Shown piece by piece: positions 1 through 13,029 of a stretch of DNA of 64,000 nucleotides. How positions within the stretch are numbered: the first letter of the stretch is position 1; the number at the start of each line of letters is the position of its first letter. The translations under genes and the position numbers were made by a program. Under the pieces are notes generated by a model, which had not been told where the DNA came from, made no database searches, and saw only the letters and a program-made list of their open reading frames with translations. Origin of the DNA: Ficedula albicollis. Lineage: Eukaryota > Chordata > Aves > Passeriformes > Muscicapidae. Location of the stretch: positions 12,801,013 through 12,865,012 of the forward strand of contig NC_021681.1 in NCBI RefSeq assembly GCF_000247815.1, given 5' to 3'.

Positions 1-742
1 CTACCAGGATCAGGACATTTTGGCTTCTTTTCCTGGGCTTGCTTCTTTTGTTAGTAACCTTAAATGTGAAAGTCTAAAGAAATAGCAAATTGTCACCATT
101 GAAAAACAACAGTTGTGTAGTTTTGGGATAGGTGAAAGCAGATATGATGTGTAACAGCAAGGAGGAAGAAATTCCATACCTTTTAGTTGTCTGGCCTCAA
201 TTTTGCAGTCCAGACTTTTTTTGGTTGACAGTAAAAAGCAAAGTCTTCATGATATCTTCATGATACAGTTCAGCTATTCCTCATGAAGAGGCCAGTCTAC
301 ATGCAAAATAACCTGTCTGTAACACAAATGACAAAGAAAACATTGATCAGAGGACATTTTGCTTTTCTGGGTTTTAAGCCTTCTTTACACAAAGCCTTTA
401 ATGACTTTTCAGCATTGCTGAGGGAATGGTGTGGGAAAGGATATTTTGTTAGCCAACTATTACGTAGAGCTGTATGGAAAGCCCATGTGCTACCCAAAGG
501 CCTCTCAAGGAGGTCACATAAAAGATGAGTCATAATGTAACTGATTTCTACCAGATCATCTTTCCATTTGCTCACTGCAGAAAAAACAAACTATGGAATG
601 TGAAAGTACTTTGAAGTGACTGATGATCTTGCTGTTTATTACCCACACTGAAGGCAACCTTAGTAAAAAGTAAGTGAAGGCAAATAAGTAATAGACACTT
701 GACTCATTCCAAGCACGGTAAAGACAAAGCAAACCTTTTATT
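1..742. other. Unique AT-rich DNA, no gene seen
   Basis: Short open frames on both strands (up to 92 codons) overlap each other and show no recognisable protein or splice structure, so I treat them as chance. The only local structure noticed is an 11-bp direct repeat (tcttcatgata twice in a row) at 244-265. Confidence 0.6.
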
Positions 743-929
743 CTTCACAAAGGGATGTGTTCTTATTCTGTCCCAACAGGTTAATGATAGCTCTCAAGGA
801 AGAATATTATTGAGAACCTTCACAAAGGGATGTGTTCTTATTCTGTCCCAACAGGTTAATGATAGCTCTCAGGGAAGGATATTATTGAGAAATTAATGAT
901 AGCTCTCAAGGAAGAATATTATTGAGAAC
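743..929. repeat. 75-bp tandem repeat, about 2.5 copies
   Basis: A 75-bp unit starting cttcacaaagggatg occurs at 743-817 and again at 818-892, followed by a partial third copy at 893-929 that repeats only the second half of the unit. Units 1 and 2 differ at a few bases (for example ctcaaggaagaat versus ctcagggaaggat). A 65-codon open frame across it simply repeats the same peptide and is not a gene. It is a minisatellite-like local duplication. Confidence 0.95.
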
Positions 930-959
930 AATACTACATACCTTAATTGTCTTAATTAT

Positions 960-977
960 AAAATGCATATGCATTTT
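960..977. other. 18-bp perfect palindrome
   Basis: The stretch aaaatgcatatgcatttt is its own reverse complement. It contains overlapping ATGCAT/ATGCATAT cores similar to POU/octamer-type sites. No function can be assigned from sequence; perfect AT-rich palindromes of this size also occur by chance in DNA of this composition. Confidence 0.5.
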
Positions 978-1020
978 AATTTAGGATTTTTTCAAAAGAA
1001 TAAATTTTACATTAGCAACT

Positions 1021-1130
1021 ACAGAATCACAGAATATTCTGAGTCGGAAGGGACCCATAATGATCATCAAGTCCATCTCCCAGCCCTGCACAACATCAAC
1101 CCTAAGAGCCACAATATGTTCCTGAGTGTA
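1021..1130 (-). mobile_element. CR1 LINE 3'-end fragment
   Basis: The sequence beginning acagaatcacagaatattc and continuing through gaagggaccc, gatcatcaagtcc and cagccctgcac matches, from memory, the reverse complement of the 3' end of avian CR1 retrotransposons, which ends in short AGAATCA-type repeats. The element therefore lies on the minus strand. Only about 110 bp remain, as is usual for CR1 because most copies are 5'-truncated. It has no coding capacity. CR1 is a non-LTR retrotransposon of birds and reptiles, so this is the first clue to the type of organism. Confidence 0.85.
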
Positions 1131-1194
1131 TTATATAATAAAAAAATGCTGCCATTTACTTTCTACCACCACAGGTTAATAGTTAGGTTTATTC

Positions 1195-1216
1195 ATTAGC
1201 TTATTTTTAAGCTAAT
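1195..1216. other. Short perfect hairpin
   Basis: Nine-base arms attagctta and taagctaat flank a TTTT loop, giving a perfect stem-loop in AT-rich DNA. It lies about 65 bp past the CR1 fragment. It could be chance; no known element is implied. Confidence 0.45.
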
Positions 1217-2576
1217 ACATGGTAAAACTCCCTTTTCCTAGTGAAATAGAAAATTTAAATAACTATCCTCAATATAAGGGGGGAAAAAAAGGTTCAGAGG
1301 AAAAGACAAGACGTTCAGAAAGAAGCAGTGTCTGTCTGTAATATGTTCTAGGTAATTTTTCTGCCATCAGTGGCTAGAAAAGATTATTTTTAATTAATTA
1401 CAATGAATTTTCTGGTTTTTAAGAATTTTTGATTGAAGAATCTCTGACTGAAAAAAAATATTTCCCCCAGTGCAATCTTTCTAAAATCACTTTTTAATCA
1501 TTTTTATATTATTAAACAGTTCTTCAGAATCTGTCTAAAGAAACAATCAAAGCTAACAAAAAAACAGGATGCAAAAAAAAATTGAAATTTCCTTTTATTA
1601 AAATATTTTTTCTTATTTTTTACTTGCTGTTGGCCAACGTAGCATTAGTTATACTTCCTTTCATTGTTTTTATTGTATAGACCATACATTCCCTGCATCC
1701 TTCCACACACCCACCTTTAAAAACTGAAAACCTGCTGCCCTGGCGCTCAGCGAGCAAGTCCAAGTCACATCCTGAGGGTCTTGGAGCATCACACCGTGGG
1801 TTGTGACTCACTGAAATCCTGATTAAGGAGAGAGGGTTGTCATCTTGCACATCTAAACCTTAATCCACATGCCTGGCACTGCATACTGGTCTTGACAGGA
1901 ACGGAGCCAGCTTGGCACTTGGCAGATTAAAAAGGACTGCCTCCTGGAGATTAGATGGCTTGGCACAGTGAGAACACAGAGGTCAAACTACGATGTTTGC
2001 CAAACAAAAAAGAACCTCTCATTTTCCAACTCTATTGCTGCTCCCTGGATAAGCATTTTTGGCCTTTTGCCTTGGTTTGAAGGCAAGACTTGTTAGGATT
2101 TAGCCTGAGGGACCTGGTTTGCTGTTGAAGGTCAAGCTAGATTTTGACTGTTGTGAAGCCCTGATATGGTAAGGTCATATGCTTTCTCGTTAGGGCTGAT
2201 CTCTCAAGGCTCTGGGTAACTCCTGGGACGTCATCAAGAATGGAAATTATTGCACACCTTGCTGAAGCCAATTCCTGATGGTTTTTATGTTCCAATTTCA
2301 CAAAATACAGACAATTTTGCCTGAGACTGCAGCAGAATAGAACATAATAATTTCATTTCATATAGGATTTCAGAATATGAACATTTGGATTTTTTCCCAG
2401 CAGTATACTTTGTCTTGACTACAACTCATTATATGTATATTTAATCACCATGTATATTTTTAAACCAGAAGTACTTAGACTCTAAAAATGTTGAAACCAG
2501 ATTTATTTTAAGGCATTTCATTCTCAATGAAACAGCAGATTCTTAAGAAACACAATCCTATTATCATTTTTTCTAA
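1217..2576. other. Unique AT-rich DNA, no gene seen
   Basis: I see no recognisable repeat, RNA gene or convincing exon. The minus-strand open frame of 76 codons at 1620-1850 has no familiar motif. Confidence 0.6.
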
Positions 2577-5055
2577 TAAGTTTTCCTTGTCATGCATCAG
2601 TGGTTGTTTATTGTTTAGTTTTGCTGGAGCAAACTGCAAGGATGATTTTCTGCTCTGAACATTCTCTCTGCCTTCTGGTAGCTCAGTGACACAACCAGCC
2701 CTGGACATATTCCCCAGCACTTGACACCCTGCAAATAAAGCCACTGTTGCCTACCAAGTTCTGTGGGTCTGCACAGAGCCAAGGCTTCAGCAGCAGCACA
2801 GGAATCCTCTTTCACAGTTTGTGGCTCACACAGCTGTGATTTGGGTATTGCTGCGGTGTGACTTAACTTCACCCCCTTCTCAAGTCAGGCTGCCAAGGAG
2901 AGCACCATGTGAAACACGTCCAAATTCACAGGGCTCACCCTGTGCCAGATCCTTCCTCCCTCCTTGTGGTGTCTTTCATGAAGACAGAATTTCTTAGGAA
3001 AAAACCAGCTGTTTTGAAGCAGTGTAACAAAAGAAACTTGAGCAATCTCAGCACATGGTCTTATTCCTCACCTGTCTTGTTGCAGCAGACCGTGCAATAG
3101 AAAGTTTTACCTACCATGACACTTACAGTTCCTCCAGACCTCCAACATCACACTTGTCATCACTACAGTACATATCAGCTACTCAGTTTTCATCATTGTG
3201 GTAGTCTATTGGAATTAATAATACAATTGCTCTTGCAGAAGAATCATACAGAGTCCTTCTTTGCTCAAACATTAGTGCAAAGAGCCTTCTGATTGTGAAG
3301 GTAAAATTTCTTTTTTAATTAAATCAGACCAAATTGGCTTTTGAGCAGCAGTGAAGACTTTTTGTTTCATTTCCCAAGTTTTGAAACATATTTTCTGAAG
3401 TTTTGATTGAGGATATCTTGACTTTCAATCAAGTTTTGATTTAACAGACTGAGCAGCAAGGAGCTTCTGTCACTACAAAAAAAGCATTTCCAATCCCCTG
3501 CTCTACTGTCAAACCCACATTAAAAGGAGAAAGAGTCAGCAATCTAAGGATGATGCCTGAAAAGCTCCTAAACAAAGGTTTAGTTCCCAGAGTTTAATAT
3601 GACAAATTGCATTCATAAAGACTCTCGCAGATGTAATTATATGATGCCAGAACAGAAATCTTTTTTCTCTAATATTTTTAAATAATGTCCAGTACTATCA
3701 ATACCAATACTGAGTAAATTCACTTCTGTAAAAACTGAGTAAATTCAAATGAGTAAATTTACTTCTGCAAAAATTACACTTATTGGAAATCATTGTGATT
3801 TTTATTGCCTTTGCTCAGTGTCACTTTGTAGTCTCATTAAGAATCCTTGAAATTTCAGAATTCAAACATTCAATTCTTTCATTTTGCTAAATTTTAAATC
3901 TTCAAAATTCCTTCATTCTAGCCCATTGTGTCTTTTATATTTGTTGATACTATCAAACCTGAAAAAAAACACTCCCATTATTGCAAGAATGAAAAAACAT
4001 GCAGAAAAAATAGTCTACCCAAAATGTTGTTTTGACAAAATATAGTAATACCAAGGGAAGTACAGAAAAGACTAATATACTTCATCTTTGAGAAAATGCA
4101 ATTTGCATAGAGAAAAGTAGCTACAATAGAAGTAAAATCAGGAAATAAAAGCATAAAATTAATGTCTAAACGAGCATATCTAGATAAGGCTTTGCTATCC
4201 TTTTGTGGCATGATATGGAGCACCATTTCAATACAGAAAAAGCAGCCAAAACAGTAAAGGAGCCAAGGATCTCAGTTATTAAAAAGGGTTAGACAACTAA
4301 TATCTGCCTATATCTTTTAAGGTGAAGATTAAAAGCCAAAGAGGGGGCTCAGAAGGCTGTGGGGCTCTTTGGAATCAATGGGAAAATGCATGCGCATCTG
4401 AAGGCAGGGCTTGGCCTGAGCAAGGGAGCCTCACTGAGAGAAATGGTTCTGCAAAGGCATCAGAAAGGATCAAAGCTCCTGCACTCCTTGAGTTCATGTC
4501 AGCCACAGAAAGAGTGAGAGAAAGGAAAGCCAAGGATGGCCCAAGAACAAGAGGTGGAATGTCTTTGCACATACTATCATTGCAGAAATAAATTATGGAG
4601 AAGGGGACAAATACAGTTAATATAATGTCTTGAAAAGGCAGAGAGCAACTTCCAGAGGAAAAAATTAATCCCGGAATGTAGAGCTGCTAATGCAGAGGAT
4701 GGGGCAGAGTGGGCAATGCATCCCATCCTCCTTCTGCCAAAAAAAAACCAAAAAAACACCCAACCCCTCTTCTTGTATCATCAGCATTCAGGTATTAAAC
4801 ATAAAGCAATGTCTGTGTTTCCTCCAGATCAGGAAGGACATATTCTGCGAGAACTCAGCATTTCACTAAACCCAGAGTACACTGTGAAAGACTCGAGCTC
4901 CCCAAATTAGATTTAAAGGCGAGGAGCCTTTCAAAGGCTGCGGTGCCCGGTGGGCGCATCGCGGCGGCCGCGGGACCGATGCAGCCACCGAGACTCTAAG
5001 CTGACATCAAAGGGGAAAAAAATCAGCTGAAATGACAGCAGCAGCTGCAGCATCC
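2577..5055. repeat. 2.48-kb tandem duplication, copy 1
   Basis: This block recurs head to tail at 5069-7547 with a constant offset of 2492 bp. It starts at taagttttccttgtc and ends at gcagctgcagcatcc. About ten single-base differences were noticed by eye, all before about position 3840 (for example ctgtgggtct versus ttgtaggtct near 2760, and gttttgattt versus gttttgcttt near 3435); none was noticed in the distal 1.2 kb. No gene was recognised inside: the small open frames appear identically in both copies only because the DNA is duplicated. The last 140 bp carry a CpG-rich patch. Confidence 0.97.
4920..4990. promoter_or_regulatory. Isolated CpG-rich patch, copy 1
   Basis: Eleven CpG dinucleotides fall within 71 bp, including a NotI site (gcggccgc) at 4964-4971, in otherwise CpG-poor AT-rich DNA. 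An imperfect palindrome (agcctttcaaaggct) lies at its left edge. Such a patch can be an unmethylated promoter or first-exon core, or part of a GC-rich insertion. It is too short for a standard CpG island, and no gene was recognised beside it. The same patch occurs in copy 2 at 7412-7482. Confidence 0.35.
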
Positions 5056-5068
5056 AAACCCCCCCCCC
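5056..5068. other. Duplication junction with C10 run
   Basis: Thirteen bases (aaa followed by ten C) separate the end of copy 1 from the start of copy 2. They are absent where copy 2 ends (catccgcctctaaa), so they belong to the junction rather than to the repeated unit. This echoes the much longer C run between the copies at 24.3-28.3 kb. Confidence 0.9.
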
Positions 5069-7547
5069 TAAGTTTTCCTTGTCATGCATCAGTGGTTGTT
5101 TATTGTTTAGTTTTGCTGGAGCAAACTGCAAGGATGATTTTCTGCTCTGAACATTCTCTCTGCCTTCTGGTAGCTCAGTGACACAACCAGCCCTGGACAT
5201 ATTCCCCAGCACTTGACACCCTGCAAATAAAGCCACTGTTGCCTACCAAGTTTTGTAGGTCTGCACAGAGCCAAGGCTTCAGCAGCAGCACAGGAATCCT
5301 CTTTCACAGTTTGTGGCTCACACAGCTGTGATTTGGGTATTGCTGCGGTGTGACTTAACTTCACCCCCTTCTCAAGTCAGGCTGCCAAGGAGAGCACCAT
5401 GTGAAACACGTCCAAATTCACAGGGCTCACCCTGTGCCAGATCCTTCCTCCCTCCTTGTGGTGTCTTTCATGAATACAGAATTTCTTAGGAAAAAACCAG
5501 CTGTTTTGAAGCAGTGTAACAAAAGAAACTTGAGCAATCTCAGCACATGGTCTTATTCCTCACCTGTCTTGTTGCAGCAGACCGTGCAATAGAAAGTTTT
5601 ACCTACCATGACACTTACAGTTCCTCCAGACCTCCAACATCACACTTGTCATCACTACAGTACATATCAGCTACTCAGTTTTCATCATTGTGGTAGTCTA
5701 TTGGAATTAATAATACAATTGCTCTTGCAGAAGAATCATACAGAGTCCTTCTTTGCTCAAACATTAGTGCAAAGAGCCTTCTGATTGTGAAGGTAAAATT
5801 TCTTTTTTAATTAAATCAGACCAAATTGGCTTTTGAGCAGCAGTGAAGACTTTTTGTTTCATTTCCCAAGTTTTGAAACATATTTTCTGAAGTTTTGATT
5901 GAGGATATCTTGACTTTCAATCAAGTTTTGCTTTAACAGACTGAGCAGCAAGGAGCTTCTGTCACTACAAAAAAAGCATTTCCAATCCCCTGCTCTACTG
6001 TCAAACCCACATTAAAAGGAGAAAGAGTCAGCAATCTAAGGATGATGCCTGAAAAGCTCCTAAACAAAGGTTTAGTTCCCAGAGTTTAATTTGACAATTT
6101 GCATTCATAAAGACTCTCACAGATGTAATTATATGATGCCAGAACAGAAATATTTTTTCTCTAATATTTTTAAATAATGTCCAGTACTATCAATACCAAT
6201 ACTGAGTAAATTCACTTCTGTAAAAACTGAGTAAATTCAAATGAGTAAATTTACTTATGCAAAAATTACACTTATTGGAAATCATTGTGATTTTTATTGC
6301 CTTTGCTCAGTATCACTTTGTAGTCTCATTAAGAATCCTTGAAATTTCAGAATTCAAACATTCAATTCTTTCATTTTGCTAAATTTTAAATCTTCAAAAT
6401 TCCTTCATTCTAGCCCATTGTGTCTTTTATATTTGTTGATACTATCAAACCTGAAAAAAAACACTCCCATTATTGCAAGAATGAAAAAACATGCAGAAAA
6501 AATAGTCTACCCAAAATGTTGTTTTGACAAAATATAGTAATACCAAGGGAAGTACAGAAAAGACTAATATACTTCATCTTTGAGAAAATGCAATTTGCAT
6601 AGAGAAAAGTAGCTACAATAGAAGTAAAATCAGGAAATAAAAGCATAAAATTAATGTCTAAACGAGCATATCTAGATAAGGCTTTGCTATCCTTTTGTGG
6701 CATGATATGGAGCACCATTTCAATACAGAAAAAGCAGCCAAAACAGTAAAGGAGCCAAGGATCTCAGTTATTAAAAAGGGTTAGACAACTAATATCTGCC
6801 TATATCTTTTAAGGTGAAGATTAAAAGCCAAAGAGGGGGCTCAGAAGGCTGTGGGGCTCTTTGGAATCAATGGGAAAATGCATGCGCATCTGAAGGCAGG
6901 GCTTGGCCTGAGCAAGGGAGCCTCACTGAGAGAAATGGTTCTGCAAAGGCATCAGAAAGGATCAAAGCTCCTGCACTCCTTGAGTTCATGTCAGCCACAG
7001 AAAGAGTGAGAGAAAGGAAAGCCAAGGATGGCCCAAGAACAAGAGGTGGAATGTCTTTGCACATACTATCATTGCAGAAATAAATTATGGAGAAGGGGAC
7101 AAATACAGTTAATATAATGTCTTGAAAAGGCAGAGAGCAACTTCCAGAGGAAAAAATTAATCCCGGAATGTAGAGCTGCTAATGCAGAGGATGGGGCAGA
7201 GTGGGCAATGCATCCCATCCTCCTTCTGCCAAAAAAAAACCAAAAAAACACCCAACCCCTCTTCTTGTATCATCAGCATTCAGGTATTAAACATAAAGCA
7301 ATGTCTGTGTTTCCTCCAGATCAGGAAGGACATATTCTGCGAGAACTCAGCATTTCACTAAACCCAGAGTACACTGTGAAAGACTCGAGCTCCCCAAATT
7401 AGATTTAAAGGCGAGGAGCCTTTCAAAGGCTGCGGTGCCCGGTGGGCGCATCGCGGCGGCCGCGGGACCGATGCAGCCACCGAGACTCTAAGCTGACATC
7501 AAAGGGGAAAAAAATCAGCTGAAATGACAGCAGCAGCTGCAGCATCC
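5069..7547. repeat. 2.48-kb tandem duplication, copy 2
   Basis: Direct copy of 2577-5055, same orientation, with roughly 0.4 percent single-base difference by eye and differences confined to its first half. After it the sequence continues as unique DNA (gcctctaaattagg), so this copy carries the natural right flank while copy 1 carries the natural left flank. That is what is expected for a true tandem duplication and also for an assembly in which two haplotypes were placed one after the other. Confidence 0.97.
7412..7482. promoter_or_regulatory. Isolated CpG-rich patch, copy 2
   Basis: Second copy of the 11-CpG patch, with its NotI site at 7456-7463. Here it is joined to its natural right flank. 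If the duplication is false, this and 4920-4990 are one locus. Confidence 0.35.
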
Positions 7548-10500
7548 GCCTCTAAATTAGGCTGTGTTTCAAAGTCTGGACTCAACTGCTAAGCAGCATA
7601 AAGACCCAGGAGGAAGGCTGCCCAAGAAAAAGAGTTAGATTTCTAACCTAACACATCAAAGTAACACATGCTTAGAAGAGCAATAAATGCATATGGCACA
7701 CATTCACATGCTGCCTAATTGCAGCGGGCTCGTGAAGCCAAGACAAACCTTCAGCTGATTCCTACTTTTAGAGAGGATTTGAGTCCTTTTTGAATACAGA
7801 AAGCTGACACAAATTGGTAGCAGATTAGAGTCTGGCATTGTGATAATGCATCCCATAATTTCAAAAGATGGCCATTTTTCATATCATAAGACACCTTCAA
7901 AATACTGAGCTCCTTATTAGATAATTTATACATATACCAGATTACAGAATATCCACAACATAATAAATTAAGGGAACCTTTCTCTCAAAATTCAGAAAGA
8001 GATTAGAAAACCACCAATTTCACTATTAATTTACTTGCATATAAATTTAATAACACAAGTCAGAAGAGTGAGAAATACATTATTAAATGAGATACATTGC
8101 TGAATGCTTTAGCACTAGAAATCCTTGATTTGGGAAAATTATCCATATTTTGGTAAGCATTTTTATTTTAGTTTATTCTATAAATCTAAGGAAATTATTT
8201 GCAATGTTATTGATGATATACAGATTTATAAGAAAGTAACAGGAAATATGCCTGAATGTATAGATACATTGTAATGTACACCAAACATGCTTAGTACAAA
8301 AAAATGCACATTTTCCCAATTATAGTGATATGATTTGATCTCTTTTTGCATTTCCTGCAAACTGGCAGAGGAAACTCAGTCATTCACTTGATATGTTTAT
8401 TAAAATTCCTATGATATTACAGCACAATGCTGGATTTTGTGAACAAATTCAAACTGAAATCTTCCTCATTTATCTTTAAAAAACTTTGAATAAGTATTTA
8501 ATACAAACACAAAAAAAACAAAATAAAAAAACATGAAATATACCTTCTCTACAATATCATTCTCTACAAATCTCTGAATCTTGCTTTTATAGCTTTACAT
8601 TAATACACTTTTCTAAAGGGTTAAAGTTGCAAGCAAGAGCAACCATCTACATTGCACTCTCTTAACTTGCTCATTAAGAAAAACAAACCAAACAGAAATT
8701 ATTTGATAACCCTGACACAGTGTCTTTTGTGCTTATAAGCTTCTACCAGTTTAAATGAATCTGTTTGAGGACATCCACATCAAATACAGTAGTATAGCAG
8801 TCATCAAAACAATCAGAGATGGCAAAAAAAATTAAAAATCCCTAAATGTGCAGTGCTCAAGAGAAAGCAGCAGCACAAATGTCTAGACATATCTTGTACT
8901 TATAGGATGTGTTACCTCACTCAAGAGCCAAATAATAAAATATGTCTGTTGAAATGATTCATCTTGAAATAAAAATTACTCAGAAGCCAATACTCACATA
9001 CCCCAGGAAAGGAGCAGAATATTGTGCAAATTAAGGCCAGGTTCCTGTTTTAAATTTTCCAGATTTTGTCATTAGCTCAGTTGATGTAATACCATATGAA
9101 GTCATGCTGTAAAATGAGGTAAAACTGATCTGTGTGCAGCTTCTGGATGTCGTGCAGAGGAGCCTGGAGAGGTGCAGTGGGCATCACAGGTTTGGTGCAC
9201 AGGGAATCTGAAAGCACAGAAATCAACACAGCCCTCTTAAATTAACTCATCCTGACTACTTGAGTGCATTCACCTGTTTCAGCAACCACACCCAACTCAG
9301 AAACAGTGTGGCTTGCTATTGCTTAGTCAGATCACTTTTTATTCTTTCTTTGATAATATTTATTGAATGCTACTGTTTAGTGAGCATTTAGGAGGATGGA
9401 TATTAAAAACAATTGTGGCTCTCAGAAAGGATTGGAAACTTGCAGTGCAGACGAGTTGAACACTCAGAGAATAACACAAGATCAAATAGTTATGTGGTTG
9501 CCTCAATAGACAACTTGCCTGGTATGGAAATTACAAAGGAAAATGGTTTTTTTTCCTGTGGAAAATAGAAGACCATAAAAGGCCAAACTCAGTAAAACCC
9601 CTTTCATAAATAAAACACAAAAATACTGGTTCTGTGGTATGTACAGATAAGATTAAATATTTCTGAAGTTATACAATAATGCTAAATGCATTATTTGTGT
9701 AAAGCTTTTCTGACACAGAATATTGATACTTTGAATGGAAAGATTTTTAATGCAGTTTGGTAGAGTTGTAAAAATGACAGTGTTTCTCAGAGAACGTGTT
9801 CATTTTCCAGCAGTCTGAAGAGTGTCCAAACATAATTGGCATAATTTTCTGAGGATGGCCTTATGCTATTTGTATTTTGTTCTAGGCTATTTCTCATTTA
9901 AGTTCTTGAAAGAGGGGAACTGAGGAAGTTACATCATTGCCTTCCAGTTTCCTAATGAAAGTTCACCTTGCCTTACCAATCTGCTCCAGGGATTATCTAG
10001 GAATCTCACAGAGTTTAGGAAGAGATTCTCTGCAGCCTTAGCAGTTTCCCTCTACTTCCACCTGTATTATTAACTCTCCCATACCAACCCCAAATGAGCT
10101 TAAATATAGACTCCTCTATGTCTAATGAGCCATAATTAGCTCATCAACTTCTGACAAGCTCAAATAGACTTGTTAGGGAATGACAAGTCTAGTCTATCTC
10201 ACACTGGAATGGGTGTCATCCCTCCCACTCAACCCTCCTAGGCAGGAAACAAATCTCCTAATAGCTCTTTGCAGGGTTTCCAGTCTCCTCCAGAACCTCA
10301 AAAGGGGGGCCTTTTCAAGTTTGCAGAGATTTACACAAAAATTACCTGGAGAAGAAGGAGGCTGTAGAATTGATTGGTGTGATGGGTTACCCTTTCTGCC
10401 CATATAGATAAAGAAGGGACTGTGATGTTGAAGGGAGCAATCTTTGAATTGTTTCTTTAGGCTGATTCCACAGTTACCAGAACCAAAATTAGCTCCTCAG

Positions 10501-10636
10501 CTCCTGATGCACCATGCTGCTGTTACTTATTTAAAATGTTAATAACTCTTAAAATAATAAGAGTCTGATCTAATCGTTATTTCTCTGCACTTCAGCTCAA
10601 GTCCAGAGAGCCAAAATGTATTCCAGTTATTCCAGG
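7548..10636. other. Unique AT-rich DNA, no gene seen
   Basis: About 3.1 kb with no open frame above 75 codons, no recognised transposon and no RNA gene. The paired frames at 10180-10407 (plus) and 10194-10403 (minus) are mirror frames in a moderately GC-richer spot, with no familiar protein. Confidence 0.6.
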
Positions 10637-10659
10637 TTATTTATTTATTTATTTATTTA
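10637..10659. repeat. (TTTA)n microsatellite
   Basis: About five and a half units of ttat/ttta in a row. Short and ordinary. Confidence 0.9.
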
Positions 10660-11190
10660 GCTAGGGAATGCAAAAATGGCATAGAGTAACAGTGCATTGG
10701 AGGTGCTGAAAAATGTCTTTCCTATAAAGGAGAACCATAATGCCTCTAACAAATGATCCTCCCACTTTTGGAAAGTATTGGTTTTTCCGGGTGCATAATT
10801 CAAAATTGAAAGTTTGGAAACTGCACCAGTATTTGCAAGTTTTGAGAAATGGGCAGATCCATCATTTAAAAGTAGCACATATATTGCTGTTATGTTAAAT
10901 TTATTTGTAAACAGAAGTCTTAATAGTGACCCATCTACTTCAGAGCCTCTGCAGGTTAGGTGCTTGTCTGTCTAAATTCTATTTCAGGATCTGGCTTCTA
11001 AAGAAAGGCTCTACCTCAAAAAGCATTGCTTGGGTGGCCAGAGCATCTCCTGAAGTACTGTAATACATGTTCCATTCCCTCCTGTGCTGGGAGGTCTCCT
11101 CAGCAACAAAGATATACCAGACAAGGTTGTCCTCCCTGGCCTGGGGGGAAAAAACAGACAAAACAAAGAAAAAAAAAAGAAAGAAGAAAA

Positions 11191-11394
11191 GGAAAAGGAA
11201 AAGGAAAAGGAAAAGGAAAAGGAAAAGGAAAAGGAAAAGGAAAAGGAAAAGGAAAAGGAAAAGGAAAAGGAAAAGGAAAAGGAAAAGGAAAAGGAAAAGG
11301 AAAAGGAAAAGGAAAAGGAAAAGGAAAAGGAAAAGGAAAAGGAAAAGGAAAAGGAAAAGGAAAAGGAAAAGGAAAAGGAAAAGGAAAAGGAAAA
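11191..11394. repeat. (GGAAAA)34 hexanucleotide array
   Basis: Thirty-four perfect units of ggaaaa, preceded by an A-rich run with scattered G (11166-11190) and followed by aagaaaataac. The purine/pyrimidine strand asymmetry is complete. Open frames of 106-149 codons across it in several phases encode only KGKGKG, EKEKEK, RKRKRK, SFSFSF or PFPFPF strings, which shows that they are translations of the repeat and not genes. Confidence 0.98.
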
Positions 11395-12456
11395 AAGAAA
11401 ATAACTGAAGAGTCTTTTAGAGAAATCCCACATTGCAGATTCTTCAACAATGTTTGACAAAATGTGAAGGCCACATCATCAGTAGATTATTACAACATCT
11501 GGGATTTTCAGAAGCCACTTGAAGATCTGGGAGTTGGATTCCTCTGGAAGTCTGTGTTAAATTTGCAGCTTAAACACTATTGGTCTACTGACTTCAGTGG
11601 AGCAATGCAATTTCCAGCAGCTGAGTCAATGCTGAGTGCCACAGAAAGCCTGTAGAGAAATTAAAATTCCTGCTCTGATAATAAAATGGATCTGAAATCA
11701 TGAAACTGCAATAAAACTAATACAATTCTCGTTTGCTGTTTTAGCAGTTATTAGATCTCAGTTTCTGAAAAATATCTATCTTTTGTTTCCAAACTATGTT
11801 TGTGCAGTAGGATTCTGCCCTAGGAGAATCTTATCACCAAGTTATAAATCTCTGAACCCAGAGAATTTCAACAGAAATACTTATTCATTCCTAACTAGTT
11901 TGGGTTTAACAGTAACACAGTAATTAAATTGGTTTTTTTTCACTTTTCCCCCGCTGTTTGAGAGAGAATGTGTTCAGCTCTTTGGTACACAATGAGAACT
12001 AAGTGAATGCTAATCTATTTAACCTCAGTGGATTTGGAGGAGAAAATAGACTTTGATTTTAGCAATTGTTTTCTAAACTAAGACTTCTAGGAAAAAAAAA
12101 CACCTCAGAACAGTACCTTCACATCTTTATCAGAAATTCCAAATAAAATTTCTGTTTTCATTACTAACACAGAATAGCAAATGTTCCTGTCAGACTTTAA
12201 TTGAATCACCTAATGCGTGTCAAAATATTTTTTTAATCAAGTCTTCATTTATAAAGGCAAAGTTAATGAGAGAATGTGCCTTCTGCTCTCACAAACACTT
12301 GAAATTGGCTATATATGACATGTTCTTTCCTACTGTCATCCCACACTAGGCTATCTAAATTACTACGTTGAAAGTGCTCCCTTGAGGCCCCAAATAAGAT
12401 TGGCTTGCTCAAGTACTGCTTCTTTCTCTTCTTTTGGGTTTGGTTTGTTGTTTTGA
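11395..12456. other. Unique DNA between simple repeats
   Basis: Nothing recognisable was seen in this 1.1 kb apart from ordinary AT-rich sequence and short A or T runs. Confidence 0.6.

Positions 12457-13029
<573 letters not shown>

Noticed and set aside
2577..7547. The long direct repeats read as LTRs of a retroviral element
   Set aside because: The copies are practically adjacent with no internal region, do not show TG...CA ends, and no retroviral protein was seen between them.
11011..11474. Open frames with KGKGKG, EKEKEK, RKRKRK, SFSFSF and PFPFPF strings
   Set aside because: All are phases of the (GGAAAA)34 repeat.
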